A stretch of 64,000 nucleotides of DNA from Propionivibrio sp. Lineage in GTDB: Bacteria; Pseudomonadota; Gammaproteobacteria; Burkholderiales; Rhodocyclaceae. A program made the translations under genes and the position numbers. The notes beneath the pieces were generated by a model, which was given only the letters and a program-made list of their open reading frames with translations, had not been told where the DNA came from and searched no databases. Of this stretch, positions 26,815 through 37,429 are shown in pieces. How positions within the stretch are numbered: the first letter of the stretch is position 1; every line of letters begins with the position of its first letter. The DNA is taken from positions 1-64,000 of the forward strand of contig NZ_JAPUVO010000077.1 of NCBI RefSeq assembly GCF_029255185.1, given 5' to 3'.

Positions 26815-27690
26815 CTATCGCGACTGCGACATCGAGAGCACCGGTTGCGTCTCCGACTCGGAAACCAGTACGGTGAGTAGATTGCTGGCAAGCTGCACCC
26901 GATCGGCGTCGGACAGGGTGACCACGCCATCGGCCTGCAATTTGTCGAGCGCCATCTTGACCATGCCGACGGCGCCTTCGACGATCAGCTGGCGTGCGGC
27001 AATGACCGCTGCGGCCTGCTGCCGGCGCAGCATCGCGGCAGCGATTTCCGGGGCGTAGGCGAGGTGGGTGATCTTAGCTTCGATGATTTCCAGCCCGGCC
27101 AGTTCGACGTGTAACTGGATCGTTTCGGTGAGCATTTGCGCTACAGCGACAAGATCGCCACGCAATGAGTTTTGTCCATGCGGGTCGCCGTCGTAGAAAC
27201 GTGTGCTGCTTACTGCACGGATCGCCGACTCGCCTTGGATGGCGAGGAAGGCGGCATAGTCTTCAACCTCGAAGCTGGCTTTGGCGGTATCGTTAACGCG
27301 CCAGGCGATGACAGCAGCAACTTCGATCGGGTTGCCGGCCATGTCATTGACCTTGAGCGTCGGGGTGTTGAGATTGACGACGCGCAACGAGATGTTCTGC
27401 CGTCGGCTGAAGGGGTTGAACCAGCAGAAGCCACCCTCGCGAATGGTTCCGGAATAGCGCCCGAAGAAGATCAGCACACCGGCAATATTTGGCTGCAGAA
27501 TGACGAAGCCCTTGCTCAGAAATCCGAGCAGCAGGATGCTGAGCAGCCCGGCGAGGGGCAGTTCACCGCGAAACAGAATGCTGCCGATAAAAAACCGGAC
27601 AACCCCTGCCAGTGCCAGCAGCCATAAAAAAAGCGCCAGCCAACCGGAGAGATAGTGCGCTTTTCGTTCAGAGATCGTTTTGCTGCCCAT
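26815..27690 (-). CDS. SPFH/band 7 membrane protein
   Basis: A 291-residue protein from ATG 27690, which has GGGAGA upstream. Two hydrophobic segments (about 14-35 and 42-65) are followed by an SPFH domain: VLIFFGRYSGTIREGGFCW, then LNTPTLKVNDMAGNPIEV and VIAWRVNDTAKASFEVEDY. A helical C-terminus (LRRQQAAAVIAARQLIVEG) suits oligomer formation. Proteins of this kind (stomatin/HflK-like) form membrane scaffolds. No NfeD or protease gene is adjacent, so its partner is unknown. It differs from the SPFH-SHOCT protein at 39.7 kb. Confidence 0.85.
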   Translation of the reverse strand: MGSKTISERKAHYLSGWLALFLWLLALAGVVRFFIGSILFRGELPLAGLLSILLLGFLSKGFVILQPNIAGVLIFFGRYSGTIREGGFCWFNPFSRRQNISLRVVNLNTPTLKVNDMAGNPIEVAAVIAWRVNDTAKASFEVEDYAAFLAIQGESAIRAVSSTRFYDGDPHGQNSLRGDLVAVAQMLTETIQLHVELAGLEIIEAKITHLAYAPEIAAAMLRRQQAAAVIAARQLIVEGAVGMVKMALDKLQADGVVTLSDADRVQLASNLLTVLVSESETQPVLSMSQSR

Positions 27691-27874
27691 AGTGTTCTCC
27701 CGTAACAATCGTGCCGCTATTATCCCCCTTGAACGATCGGCAACCGTTAGAGAATTCGCCCTAACTGGCCGGCCTGAGCCACGGCAAGTTCTACCGCGGA
27801 TTGAACACCTGAAACAGGCAAGCGAAGACCGTAAGAAACGGTGATCGACCCGTTTCAGAATCTGCGTCGCCCGA

Positions 27875-28993
27875 TCAGCGAAGAATAAGGTTGTCGCGGT
27901 GAACGATTTCGGGCTCGTCGATATAACCGAGAATCGCTTCGATGTCCTGGCTGGCGCGCCGGGCAATCCGTCGCGCGTCGCTGCTGCCGTAGTTGATGAG
28001 GCCACGGGCGACCTCGACGCCATCTGCTGAGAGGCAGGCAACAGCAGCGCCACGCTCGAATTCGCCCTGAACGCCGAGCACGCCGATTGGCAGCAGGCTT
28101 CTTCCCGCGCGCAGCGCCTTGACGGCACCGTCGTCGAGAACAAGTTTTCCATTAAGCAGCAGGTGATCGGCCAGCCATTGCTTGCGTGCATTGAGTGGCT
28201 GGGTCTCAGACACCAGCAGGGTGCCGAGGGATTCGCCAAGCGCCAGCCGCGGCATGACGTTCTGCTCACGCCCACTGGCGATGACGGTGTGTGTGCCACT
28301 GCTGGCCGCGCGTTTGGCAGCGATAACTTTGGTGATCATGCCGCCCTTGCCGAATTGCGTTCCGGCGCCACCGGCCATGGCTTCCAGCGCCGGGTCGCCG
28401 GCACGGGCTTCGGCAATCAGCGAGGCGCTCAAGTCCTTGCGCGGATCTGCGGTAAACAGCCCCTGCTGGTCGGTGAGGATGATCAGACAATCGGCGTCGA
28501 CCAGATTGGCAACCAGTGCGCCGAGCGTGTCGTTGTCACCGAACTTGATTTCGTCAGTAATGACTGTGTCATTTTCGTTGATGATTGGCACCACTCCCAA
28601 TTGGAGCAGGGTGGACAGGGTTGAGCGCGCATTCAGGTAGCGCTTACGGTCGGCGAGGTCGTCGTGTGTGAGCAGGATCTGAGCAGTGTGCAATCCGTGG
28701 CTGGCAAAAGCGCTTTCATAGACCTGCGCTAGCCCCATCTGGCCGACCGCAGCACAGGCCTGAAGTTCATGCACCGCGCGCGGACGTTTGCTCCAGCCAA
28801 GGCGCTGCATACCACAGGCAATGGCGCCCGAGGACACCAGAAGAACCTCCTTGTTGCTCTGCCGCAACTGGGCAATTTGCCGCGCCCATTCGTTGATGGC
28901 TGATAGATCGAGGCCCTCGCCATTGTTGGTGACGAGGGCTGAGCCTACCTTGATGACAAGTCGTTTTGCTTCAGCGATGCGGGTCGGGGCCAT
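27875..28993 (-). CDS. proB: Glutamate 5-kinase
   Basis: First step of proline synthesis: phosphorylates glutamate. At 372 residues it has the full layout, an amino acid kinase domain ([44 protein letters not shown]) followed by a C-terminal PUA domain (from about 280, [15 protein letters not shown]). The gene begins 2 bp after obgE ends; obgE-proB linkage is standard in betaproteobacteria. proA is not here. Confidence 0.96.
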   Translation of the reverse strand: MAPTRIAEAKRLVIKVGSALVTNNGEGLDLSAINEWARQIAQLRQSNKEVLLVSSGAIACGMQRLGWSKRPRAVHELQACAAVGQMGLAQVYESAFASHGLHTAQILLTHDDLADRKRYLNARSTLSTLLQLGVVPIINENDTVITDEIKFGDNDTLGALVANLVDADCLIILTDQQGLFTADPRKDLSASLIAEARAGDPALEAMAGGAGTQFGKGGMITKVIAAKRAASSGTHTVIASGREQNVMPRLALGESLGTLLVSETQPLNARKQWLADHLLLNGKLVLDDGAVKALRAGRSLLPIGVLGVQGEFERGAAVACLSADGVEVARGLINYGSSDARRIARRASQDIEAILGYIDEPEIVHRDNLILR

Positions 28994-28995
28994 GG

Positions 28996-30123
<1,128 letters not shown>

Positions 30124-30125
30124 TT

Positions 30126-30156
30126 AAAAAGCCCTACCAACAGGATAGGGCTTTTG
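30126..30156 (-). terminator. Hairpin terminator between rpmA and obgE
   Basis: AAAAGCCCTA (30127-30136) pairs with TAGGGCTTTT (30146-30155) around a 9-nt loop, with a run of T on the minus strand. It probably attenuates transcription from rplU-rpmA into obgE-proB. Confidence 0.75.
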
Positions 30157-30174
30157 GGCAGAGGTGTTACGCGA

Positions 30175-30435
30175 TCAGGCAACAGGAGCGATACTGACCG
30201 TGCGCCGACGCTTTTCACCTTTGACGGCAAATTGAACGTGACCTTCAACCAGTGCGAACAAGGTGTGATCCTTGCCCATGCCAACGTTTTCACCCGGGTG
30301 AAACTCGGTGCCACGCTGGCGAATGATGATATTACCGGCAACCACCAACTGTCCGCCGTAACGCTTTACGCCAAGACGCTTCGACTCGGAGTCGCGACCG
30401 TTCCGGACACTGCCGCCTGCTTTTTTATGTGCCAT
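30175..30435 (-). CDS. rpmA: Ribosomal protein L27
   Basis: A 50S protein whose N-terminus reaches the peptidyl-transferase centre. It has 86 residues, starting [20 protein letters not shown], with the signature [21 protein letters not shown]. The Firmicutes-type N-terminal extension is absent, as expected. It is 18 bp downstream of rplU in the usual rplU-rpmA pair. Confidence 0.97.
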   Translation of the reverse strand: MAHKKAGGSVRNGRDSESKRLGVKRYGGQLVVAGNIIIRQRGTEFHPGENVGMGKDHTLFALVEGHVQFAVKGEKRRRTVSIAPVA

Positions 30436-30453
30436 GAGTCAGTTTCCTTTCAG

Positions 30454-30765
30454 TTAAGCCGCGATGCCGTCGATGCGGATTTCGGTGTAGTTTTGACGGT
30501 GGCCCTGATGCTTCTGATAATGCTTGCGGCGACGCATTTTGAAGATCGTGACCTTGTCGTGACGGCCTTGTGAAAGCACAGTCGCCTTGACTGAAGCACC
30601 GGTAAGCAGGGGAGTGCCGACTTGCACGGACTCGCCTTCGCCTACCATGAGGATCTGGTCAAGAGTGATTTCTGCGCCAACTTCTGCCGGTATCTGTTCT
30701 ATTTTCAATTTTTCGCCGGTGACAACGCGATATTGCTTGCCCCCGGTTTTTATGACCGCGTACAT
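30454..30765 (-). CDS. rplU: Ribosomal protein L21
   Basis: A 50S protein binding 23S rRNA. ATG 30765 with GGAG upstream gives 103 residues, exactly the E. coli length; the longer TTG reading adds four residues and is rejected. It starts [15 protein letters not shown]; the C-terminus has the [20 protein letters not shown] signature. It leads rplU-rpmA-(obgE-proB). Confidence 0.97.
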   Translation of the reverse strand: MYAVIKTGGKQYRVVTGEKLKIEQIPAEVGAEITLDQILMVGEGESVQVGTPLLTGASVKATVLSQGRHDKVTIFKMRRRKHYQKHQGHRQNYTEIRIDGIAA

Positions 30766-30809
30766 GTTGGACTCCAAAGAACAAAGTAAAGTGTTAAGAA
30801 GAACCGCGC

Positions 30810-30836
30810 ATTATACGCGATTTCCTTGCGATGCAA
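30810..30836 (-). promoter_or_regulatory. Promoter of rplU-rpmA
   Basis: On the minus strand a perfect TATAAT (30815-30810) is preceded by TTGCAT (30836-30831) with a 15-bp spacer, slightly short. Transcription would start near 30803, about 38 nt before the rplU ATG. The -10 is the best consensus match I noticed in the window. Confidence 0.6.
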
Positions 30837-30911
30837 AAAATTGAAAATACTCCCAGAGCGCAAGCTCGAAGAAATCGAGCGCTTTCTGACCGAGGCCGAA
30901 GCGCCCCAAGC

Positions 30912-32009
30912 CTACGATGCCTTTAGCATCCTATCGAGCGCCAGCCGGGCGAGGCCGGCTTCGTGATCTGGCACCTTGATCTGGTTGACGACATTGTCTT
31001 CGGCCAGATTTTCCAGCACCCACGCCAGGTGCTGCGGGTCGATGCGCTGCATCGTCGAGCACATGCAAACGGTCGGCGCCATGAACTGGACGGTCTTGCC
31101 TTCGAGCTTTACTTCTTCGGCCAGCCGATTGACCAGATTGAGTTCAGTACCAACCAGCCAGCGCGTGTTTGGCGCGGCCTCTTTGATGGTCTTGACGATC
31201 AGTTCAGTCGATCCGACGAAGTCCGACTGCTTGCATACCTCGAAGCTGCACTCGGGGTGAGCGATGACCAACCCGTCCGGGTGCTGGTTGCGGAACTTCA
31301 AGATGTGCGCTGGCTGGAACATCTGGTGCACGGAGCAATGGCCTTTCCAGAGCAGCAGCCTGGCTTGGCGGATTTGCTCCGGAGTCAGCCCACCCATTTC
31401 GAGATCGGGATCCCAGACCATCATTTCGTCGAGCGGGATTCCCATTTTGTAACCCGTCCAGCGGCCCAGATGCTGGTCGGGGAAGAACAGGATCTTCTCG
31501 CGCCGGGCGAACGCCCATTGGGCAATCCTTTCCGCATTCGACGAGGTGCATACAATGCCGCCATGGTCGCCGCAAAAGGCTTTCAAGTCAGCCGCCGAGT
31601 TGATGTAGGTCACCGGGGTGAACATCTCATCGGCGCTCAACACCTCGTTCAGTTCGCGCCAGCAGCGTTCGACCTTGGCCAGATTGGCCATGTCGGCCAT
31701 CGAGCAACCGGCCGCCAGATCGGGCAGAATCGCCTTCTGGTGCGGTTTCGACATGAAGTCGGCGACCTCGGCCATGAAATGCACGCCGCAGAAAACGATA
31801 TAGTCGGCGTCGGTCTGCGAGGCCAGGCGCGAGAGCTTGAGCGAGTCGCCGGTCAGGTCGGCGTATTGATAGACATCGGCGCGCTGGTAGTGGTGACCGA
31901 GAATGACCGCACGCTGGCCAAGTTTGGCGCGAGCGATGCGAATACGCTCGTGGCAGGCGGCATCCTGCAATTGGTTGAATTTGTCGAAATTAATGCTGGC
32001 GGTCTTCAT
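30912..32009 (-). CDS. nadA: Quinolinate synthase
   Basis: Condenses iminoaspartate and dihydroxyacetone phosphate to quinolinate in NAD synthesis, using a 4Fe-4S cluster. From ATG 32009 it has 365 residues. The expected cluster cysteines appear in VFCGVHFMAE, GHCSVHQMF or the SFEVCKQ segment, and CMCSTMQRI; the N-terminal GHHYQRADVYQYAD segment is typical. nadB and nadC are not adjacent. It follows the rhodanese gene by 26 bp. Confidence 0.95.
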   Translation of the reverse strand: MKTASINFDKFNQLQDAACHERIRIARAKLGQRAVILGHHYQRADVYQYADLTGDSLKLSRLASQTDADYIVFCGVHFMAEVADFMSKPHQKAILPDLAAGCSMADMANLAKVERCWRELNEVLSADEMFTPVTYINSAADLKAFCGDHGGIVCTSSNAERIAQWAFARREKILFFPDQHLGRWTGYKMGIPLDEMMVWDPDLEMGGLTPEQIRQARLLLWKGHCSVHQMFQPAHILKFRNQHPDGLVIAHPECSFEVCKQSDFVGSTELIVKTIKEAAPNTRWLVGTELNLVNRLAEEVKLEGKTVQFMAPTVCMCSTMQRIDPQHLAWVLENLAEDNVVNQIKVPDHEAGLARLALDRMLKAS

Positions 32010-32035
32010 TGACTGATCTCGGATCGTCGGCGCGG

Positions 32036-32485
32036 TCAGCTTTTCCAAGGCAGGCCGGCGTGGCGCCAACCGCCAGTCTTTCCGCGCTGTCCGTTGGCGT
32101 CCTTGTCGCCCTCGAAGCCTTCAAGTACGTTGTAGGACGCGCTATAGCCGGCCTGGCTGGCGAGGCAGGCGGCGTTGTGCGAGCGCGCGCCGCTGCGGCA
32201 AATAAACATGACCAGCGCTTCCGGGTCGACCTGTTGCTTGAGCTGGGCGAGGAAATGGCTGTTGGGCTGATTCACCGGGTAGCTCATCCACTCAATTTCC
32301 TCGGCCCCCGGAATTCTGCCAACCCAATCCCACTCGGCACGGGTGCGGACATCGACGAGTTTGGCGCCGGGGGCCAACTGCCCAATTTCGAAGGCTTCTT
32401 TTGGCGTCAGGGCGCCGGCATAGGGCAGTCCGAGTTCGCGCGCGCGCGCCTGGGCGAGATTAAGAAGTTCGGTAAGCTTTCCCAT
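32036..32485 (-). CDS. Rhodanese-like protein
   Basis: A single rhodanese domain of 149 residues from ATG 32485. The active-site loop is ICRSGARS, so the catalytic cysteine is kept, and KLVDVRTRAEWDWVGRIPGA precedes it. An N-terminal helix (about 1-30) precedes the domain. Such proteins carry sulfane sulfur; adjacency to the Fe-S enzyme gene nadA is suggestive but not proof of a link. The long upstream extension of the frame runs into the glnA regulatory region and is rejected. Confidence 0.88.
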   Translation of the reverse strand: MGKLTELLNLAQARARELGLPYAGALTPKEAFEIGQLAPGAKLVDVRTRAEWDWVGRIPGAEEIEWMSYPVNQPNSHFLAQLKQQVDPEALVMFICRSGARSHNAACLASQAGYSASYNVLEGFEGDKDANGQRGKTGGWRHAGLPWKS

Positions 32486-32565
32486 GATGGCAAGGTCCAG
32501 ATTTAAGAGTTCAAAGTATAAATCAGTTGCCCCACCCGTGCCGGTCCTGGAACATACACGGCAAG

Positions 32566-32611
32566 GCACTGTTATGGTGCAAAACTTGAATACAGCGCAC
32601 CATGTGGACGC
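32566..32611 (+). promoter_or_regulatory. Two NtrC binding sites upstream of glnA
   Basis: Site 1 (32566-32580) reads GCAC-N5-TGGTGC, the NtrC dyad. Site 2 (32597-32611) has a perfect GCACCA half and a degenerate second half. The centres are 31 bp apart, three helical turns, and lie about 129 and 98 bp upstream of the predicted start, close to the E. coli glnA enhancer. Confidence 0.7.
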
Positions 32612-32675
32612 GGAAAAATACTCCGGGCAAGCCATAATGCCTTATGGCACAATGCCACGTTGCCCGCGCGTGAGT

Positions 32676-32691
32676 TGGCATGGATTCTGCT
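32676..32691 (+). promoter_or_regulatory. Sigma-54 promoter of glnA
   Basis: TGGCATGGATTCTGCT has the invariant GG and GC doublets of -24/-12 promoters at the correct spacing (12 bp between the first bases). Two of the less conserved bases differ from consensus. The predicted start is near 32702, leaving a leader of about 55 nt with AGGAG before the ATG. Confidence 0.7.
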
Positions 32692-32756
32692 GATACCGAG
32701 AGCACCTTTTTCTATTGTCGCCGGATTCACCGGCATCCGCTGAGGAGATTTTGCAT

Positions 32757-34172
32757 ATGGCAAGCCCGCAAGACGTAATCAAGATGGTCAAGGAAAACGA
32801 CGTCAAGTTTGTTGATTTCCGTTTCACCGATACCCGTGGCAAGGAACAGCACGTCACCGTTCCGGTCAGCGCCTTTGGCGAAGACAAGTTTGAGAACGGC
32901 CACGCTTTCGACGGTTCTTCAATTGCCGGCTGGAAGGGTATTCAAGCCTCTGACATGCAGTTGATGCCTGACCCCACGACCGCTTACATCGACCCCTTCT
33001 TCGACGAAACAACCCTTGTTTTGACCTGTGATGTTGTCGATCCGGCCGATGGTCGTGGTTACGATCGCGATCCGCGCTCGATCGCCAAGCGCGCTGAAGC
33101 TTATCTGAAATCCACCGGTATCGGCGACACCGCCTTTTTTGGTCCGGAACCCGAATTTTTCATCTTCGACTCGGTCGAGTGGAGCGTCGATATGTCCGGT
33201 TGCAACCTGAAAATCTATTCTCAGGAAGCGGCCTGGACTTCGGGTGAGAAGAGCGATGGCGGCGGCGGTTCGGGGCACCGTCCAACAGTCAAAGGCGGCT
33301 ATTTCCCAGTGCCGCCGGTCGATAGCCTGCACGATATCCGTTCGGCCATGTGCCTGACACTGGAAAGCCTCGGCGTTCCGGTTGAAGTGCATCACCACGA
33401 AGTGGCCACCGCCGGTCAGTGCGAAATCGGCACCCTGTTTAGCACACTGGTCAAGCGCGCCGACTGGACGCAGATCCTCAAATACGTGGTGCATAACATT
33501 GCCCACCAGTACGGCAAGACGGCGACCTTCATGCCCAAGCCCATCGTCGGCGACAACGGCTCGGGAATGCACGTGCACCAGTCGATCTGGAAGGATGGCA
33601 AGAACCTGTTCGCCGGCAACGGCTACGCCGGCCTGTCTGAACTGGCGCTCTTCTATATTGGCGGTATCATCAAGCATGCCAAGGCGCTCAATGCCATCAC
33701 TAATCCGGGCACCAATTCGTACAAGCGTCTGGTTCCGCATTACGAAGCGCCGGTCAAGCTGGCGTACTCGGCCAAGAACCGCTCGGCGTCGATTCGTATT
33801 CCGCACGTTGCCTCCGACAAAGCGCGCCGCATCGAAACCCGCTTTCCGGATCCGATCGCCAATCCTTACTTATGCTTCACGGCCTTGCTCATGGCCGGCC
33901 TGGACGGCATCCAGCACAAGATTCACCCCGGCGATGCTGCCGACAAGAACCTCTACGATCTGCCGCCAGAAGAAGATGCGAAAATCCCGACCGTTTGCGC
34001 CAGCCTTGAAGAAGCTCTGTCCGAACTCGACAGGGATCGCGACTTCCTAACGCAAGGTGGTGTCTTCTCCAACGACTGGATCGATGCCTACATCGAACTG
34101 AAAATGGACGAGGTCAACAAGATTCGCATGACGACCCACCCGGTCGAATTCGATTTGTACTACAGTTGCTAA
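32757..34172 (+). CDS. glnA: Glutamine synthetase type I
   Basis: Makes glutamine from glutamate, ammonia and ATP, as a dodecamer. ATG 32757 follows AGGAG and gives 471 residues; the upstream TTG is rejected. Visible are the N-terminal [26 protein letters not shown], the metal-site [27 protein letters not shown] (ATP region) and the adenylylation site Tyr400 in NLYDLPPE, so the enzyme is controlled by GlnE. It is expressed from the NtrC/sigma-54 promoter above and ends in a strong terminator; ntrB and ntrC lie downstream. Confidence 0.98.
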   Translation: MASPQDVIKMVKENDVKFVDFRFTDTRGKEQHVTVPVSAFGEDKFENGHAFDGSSIAGWKGIQASDMQLMPDPTTAYIDPFFDETTLVLTCDVVDPADGRGYDRDPRSIAKRAEAYLKSTGIGDTAFFGPEPEFFIFDSVEWSVDMSGCNLKIYSQEAAWTSGEKSDGGGGSGHRPTVKGGYFPVPPVDSLHDIRSAMCLTLESLGVPVEVHHHEVATAGQCEIGTLFSTLVKRADWTQILKYVVHNIAHQYGKTATFMPKPIVGDNGSGMHVHQSIWKDGKNLFAGNGYAGLSELALFYIGGIIKHAKALNAITNPGTNSYKRLVPHYEAPVKLAYSAKNRSASIRIPHVASDKARRIETRFPDPIANPYLCFTALLMAGLDGIQHKIHPGDAADKNLYDLPPEEDAKIPTVCASLEEALSELDRDRDFLTQGGVFSNDWIDAYIELKMDEVNKIRMTTHPVEFDLYYSC

Positions 34173-34196
34173 TGCGTTATTAGCCGAGCAGGCAGG

Positions 34197-34224
34197 AAAG
34201 GACGGGCGTGCCCGTCCTTTTTTT
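34197..34224 (+). terminator. Rho-independent terminator of glnA
   Basis: AAAGGACGGG (34197-34206) pairs with CCCGTCCTTT (34211-34220) around a 4-nt loop and runs into seven T. It is 25 bp after the glnA stop and separates glnA from DUF4124-ntrBC. Confidence 0.9.
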
Positions 34225-34250
34225 GTGCACCGTCCGTGTGCTTGCGGCGT

Positions 34251-34279
34251 TTGTAATTCACCGGGTCATCCCATACACT
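34251..34279 (+). promoter_or_regulatory. Possible sigma-70 promoter of DUF4124-ntrBC
   Basis: TTGTAA (34251-34256) and TACACT (34274-34279) are separated by 17 bp, with four of six consensus bases in each box. It is placed just after the glnA terminator, about 45 bp before the next ATG. Confidence 0.45.
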
Positions 34280-34325
34280 GCTCTTCGTAGTCGACTTCAG
34301 GCCACCACCAACGGACAGGAACACG

Positions 34326-34835
34326 ATGAATTCCCAAAAGCTGTATTTTCCGGTCGCATTGTTTTTTCTGGCCGCGATGCCGGTACAGGCGGATGTCATG
34401 TATCAGTGCGTTGACGAAAGTGGGCACAAATCGTTCTCAAACATCAAGTCCTCCGCCAAGGGCGCCAAATGCACGGCTATGGATCTAGGCACCCCCGCCG
34501 CTGTTCCAGCACCAGCGCCCAGGGCGGCAGTAAAACCGTCGACGCCAGCAACTTTTCCGAAGGTTGACGACACGACGCAGAAGGCGCGCGATACGGATCG
34601 CCGGCGTATTCTCGACAGCGAGTTGGCGGCCGAGCAGAGAAATCTCGAAGAGGCCAGGAAGGAACTTGCCGAGCAGGAGGCGACCGTACTGCCCAATGAA
34701 CGCATGCAGAATAAAGGCGGTGGCGGCATCAGTGGCGGCAAGATTGATGAGCGGGTGCAGCCTTACCGGGACAAGGTGGCTTTGCACGAGCGCAATATCG
34801 AGGCTATCCAGAAAGAGATTTCCAAGCTGCGCTGA
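34326..34835 (+). CDS. Periplasmic DUF4124-type protein with coiled coil
   Basis: A 169-residue protein: signal peptide (cleavage near VQA-DV), then a short DUF4124-type segment (MYQCVDESGHKSFSNI) containing conserved aromatic and cysteine residues, a Pro/Ala linker and a charged alpha-helical coiled coil (about 90-169). An AGGA precedes the ATG. Similar small exported proteins are common between glnA and ntrB in betaproteobacteria, but their role is unknown. It is likely co-transcribed with ntrBC. Confidence 0.8.
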   Translation: MNSQKLYFPVALFFLAAMPVQADVMYQCVDESGHKSFSNIKSSAKGAKCTAMDLGTPAAVPAPAPRAAVKPSTPATFPKVDDTTQKARDTDRRRILDSELAAEQRNLEEARKELAEQEATVLPNERMQNKGGGGISGGKIDERVQPYRDKVALHERNIEAIQKEISKLR

Positions 34836-34870
34836 TCCTGGCCTGGCACTGTCACTGGTCCCTGAAGAAA

Positions 34871-35947
34871 ATGCCTGACCCCTCGCTCAATCCATTCGGC
34901 GGGCTTGACCTGCTGTCCTCGTCAGTGGTGCTGCTCGACGAGAATTTTGCCATCCGTTACATGAATTCCGCTGCGGAGAATCTGCTGGCGATCAGCAGCA
35001 AGACCTTTGTCGGATGTCGCCTGGACAGCGTTGTTGAATGCCCGGGCGCACTCCAGGATGCGCTCGAAAATACCTTCGCGCAGGGCTGGAGTTATACCGG
35101 CCAGAGCATCACGTTCAAGCGCAATGATGGGGTGGTCCTACATCTGAACTGTACGGTCAACCCGACCGATTCGCCGCAGGCGCGCCTGCTCGTCGAGTTG
35201 TGGCCGATCGATCAACAACTCAAGGCCTCGCGTGAAGAGCGTCAGATTACCGATCAACTGGCGAGCCGCGAACTGATCCGCAACCTGGCGCACGAAATAA
35301 AGAACCCGCTGGGGGGCATCCGCGGTGCGGCGCAGTTGCTCGAACACGAGCTTAACAACCCGGGCCTGCGTGAATACACCCAGGTCATCATCAAGGAAGC
35401 TGATCGCCTGCAGGATCTGATGAAGCGGCTGCTTTCGCCGCATCGGCCGATGCAGCCGGGGCCGGTCAATATTCACGAAATACTCGAACGGGTGCGCAGC
35501 CTGTTGACCGCCGAATTCCCGCAGACGCTTAGCGTCCGCCGCGATTATGACACCAGCCTGCCAGAACTGGTGGGTGATCGCGAGCAACTGATTCAGGCCG
35601 TTCTCAATATCGCGCGCAATGCCGCGCAGGCCATCAAGGCGTCGCTTGGCGGCGAGCCCTCGGTCGGCCAGATCACGCTGCGCACCCGGGTCGGCCGGCA
35701 GGTTACGCTGGCCAAACGGCGCTACCGGCTGGCGCTCGAATTACAGGTGATCGACAACGGCCCGGGAATTCCGGATGACATTCGTGAGCGCATGTTCTAT
35801 CCGCTGGTTTCCGGTCGCCAGGGCGGCAGCGGCCTTGGCCTGACCCTGGCACAGAGCTTTGTTCAGCAGCATCAGGGAACGATCGAGTGCGAGAGCCGTC
35901 CGGGCTACACCTGCTTCACGATTCGCATGCCGCTAATCACGGGGTGA
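34871..35947 (+). CDS. glnL: Nitrogen sensor histidine kinase NtrB
   Basis: A cytosolic two-component kinase (358 residues) that phosphorylates NtrC under nitrogen limitation and is switched to phosphatase by PII. A PAS domain (about 10-110) precedes the HisKA motif NLAHEIKNPLGGIRGAAQLL with His141, and the ATP-binding domain has IARNAAQA (N box), DNGPGIP (G1) and GGSGLGLTLAQS (G2). No membrane segment is present, as in the family. It is 36 bp upstream of ntrC. Confidence 0.96.
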   Translation: MPDPSLNPFGGLDLLSSSVVLLDENFAIRYMNSAAENLLAISSKTFVGCRLDSVVECPGALQDALENTFAQGWSYTGQSITFKRNDGVVLHLNCTVNPTDSPQARLLVELWPIDQQLKASREERQITDQLASRELIRNLAHEIKNPLGGIRGAAQLLEHELNNPGLREYTQVIIKEADRLQDLMKRLLSPHRPMQPGPVNIHEILERVRSLLTAEFPQTLSVRRDYDTSLPELVGDREQLIQAVLNIARNAAQAIKASLGGEPSVGQITLRTRVGRQVTLAKRRYRLALELQVIDNGPGIPDDIRERMFYPLVSGRQGGSGLGLTLAQSFVQQHQGTIECESRPGYTCFTIRMPLITG

Positions 35948-35983
35948 TGGCAAGCTAATTGCTACAGCTTACGCATCCTCTTC

Positions 35984-37426
35984 ATGATGTCTGATAAAAC
36001 AATGAAACCTGTCTGGATCGTCGACGACGACAAGTCAATTCGCTGGGTGCTCGAAAAGACCCTTGCCCGAGAGCAGGTGCCCTTCCGCAGTTTTTCCTCG
36101 GCCAGCGAAGCGCTTTCGCAACTCGATCTGGGCACCGAACCTCCACAGGTGCTGGTCTCGGACATTCGCATGCCGGGTGAATCGGGGCTTGAGCTGCTCA
36201 AACAGGTCAAGCTGCGCTTCCCCTCGCTGCCGGTCATCATCATGACCGCCTACTCGGATCTGGACAGCGCGGTCGCCGCTTTTCAGGGCGGAGCGTTCGA
36301 GTATTTGCCAAAACCCTTTGATGTCGACCAGGCGCTGGAGCTGATCCGCCGGGCCATTGACGAGAGCTTGCACCAGATTGATGCGTCGAGCGAAATTGGC
36401 CTGGTGCCCGAGATTCTTGGTCAGGCGCCGGCTATGCAGGAAGTTTTTCGGGCTGTTGGCCGCCTGAGTCAGTCAAACGCGACGGTGATGATCACTGGCG
36501 AATCGGGTTCGGGCAAGGAACTGGTCGCTCGTGCCGTGCATCGACACAGTCTGCGTTCAGACAAACCCTTCATCGCCATCAATACGGCGGCGATTCCCAA
36601 GGATCTGCTCGAATCCGAGCTTTTTGGTCACGAACGCGGCGCTTTTACCGGCGCCGCAGCACAGCGGCGCGGACGTTTCGAACAGGCCGAGGGCGGTACG
36701 CTTTTTCTCGACGAGATCGGCGACATGCCCGCCGAATTGCAGACACGCCTGCTGCGCGTGCTTTCCGACGGCAACTATTACCGTGTCGGCGGGCATTCGC
36801 CGATCAAGGCCAATGTCCGCATCATTGCGGCAACCCATCAAAATCTCGAAACCCGAGTCAAGGAAGGCTTGTTTCGCGAAGATCTTTTCCACCGTCTCAA
36901 CGTGATTCGCGTGCGTCTGCCGAGCCTGCGTGAGCGGCGCGAGGATATTCCGATCCTGGCCCGTCATTTTCTGCACAAAAGCGCGCAGGATCTTGGGGTC
37001 GAAGCCAAACGCTTTTCCGAGGCGGCACTCAGACATCTTGCGTCGCTCGATTTTCCAGGCAATGTGCGACAACTGGAAAACATCTGTCACTGGCTCACCG
37101 TCATGGCTCCGGGGCAACTGGTTGATCTGGCCGACCTGCCCGCTGAACTGCGCGATTCGTCGCTACTGTCCACGACGTTCGACTGGGAGAGCGGACTGGC
37201 CATGGAAGTTGACCGTTTGCTCGCCGGCAGTGTTGGCCAGGTTCACGAGAAACTGATCAGCAGCTTTGAGCGCGTCCTGATTGCACGGGCGCTGGCCCAC
37301 ACCGGAGGGCGGCGGATCGAAGCAGCGCAGGCTCTGGGCATCGGCCGTAACACCATTACGCGCAAGATCCAGGAACTGGGTCTGGACAGTGAGCGGAGCA
37401 ACAATCCAGAACCCGCGCCAGGATAA
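35984..37426 (+). CDS. glnG: Nitrogen regulator NtrC (sigma-54 activator)
   Basis: A 480-residue enhancer-binding protein. The receiver domain (8-125) has the acidic pocket WIVDDDKS, phosphoacceptor Asp60 in LVSDIRMPG and a conserved Lys in YLPKPF. The AAA+ domain has Walker A GESGSGKE, the sigma-54 contact loop GAFTGA and Walker B FLDEIGD. The C-terminal Fis-type helix-turn-helix includes [16 protein letters not shown]. It should act at the two sites found upstream of glnA. A start at ATG 35987 or 36002 is equally possible. Confidence 0.96.
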   Translation: MMSDKTMKPVWIVDDDKSIRWVLEKTLAREQVPFRSFSSASEALSQLDLGTEPPQVLVSDIRMPGESGLELLKQVKLRFPSLPVIIMTAYSDLDSAVAAFQGGAFEYLPKPFDVDQALELIRRAIDESLHQIDASSEIGLVPEILGQAPAMQEVFRAVGRLSQSNATVMITGESGSGKELVARAVHRHSLRSDKPFIAINTAAIPKDLLESELFGHERGAFTGAAAQRRGRFEQAEGGTLFLDEIGDMPAELQTRLLRVLSDGNYYRVGGHSPIKANVRIIAATHQNLETRVKEGLFREDLFHRLNVIRVRLPSLRERREDIPILARHFLHKSAQDLGVEAKRFSEAALRHLASLDFPGNVRQLENICHWLTVMAPGQLVDLADLPAELRDSSLLSTTFDWESGLAMEVDRLLAGSVGQVHEKLISSFERVLIARALAHTGGRRIEAAQALGIGRNTITRKIQELGLDSERSNNPEPAPG

Positions 37427-37429
37427 TCA

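Noticed and set aside
27691-28299. Long upstream extension of the SPFH frame across the gap into proB.
   Set aside because: It is antisense-like low-quality sequence overlapping proB; GGGAGA before ATG 27690 marks the real start.
30841-30966. A 41-codon plus-strand frame from TTG whose start (KILPERKLEEIERFLTEAEA) vaguely resembles UPF0149/YecA-type N-termini.
   Set aside because: It has no ribosome site, overlaps the end of nadA, and the similarity is too short and loose to claim a gene or relic.
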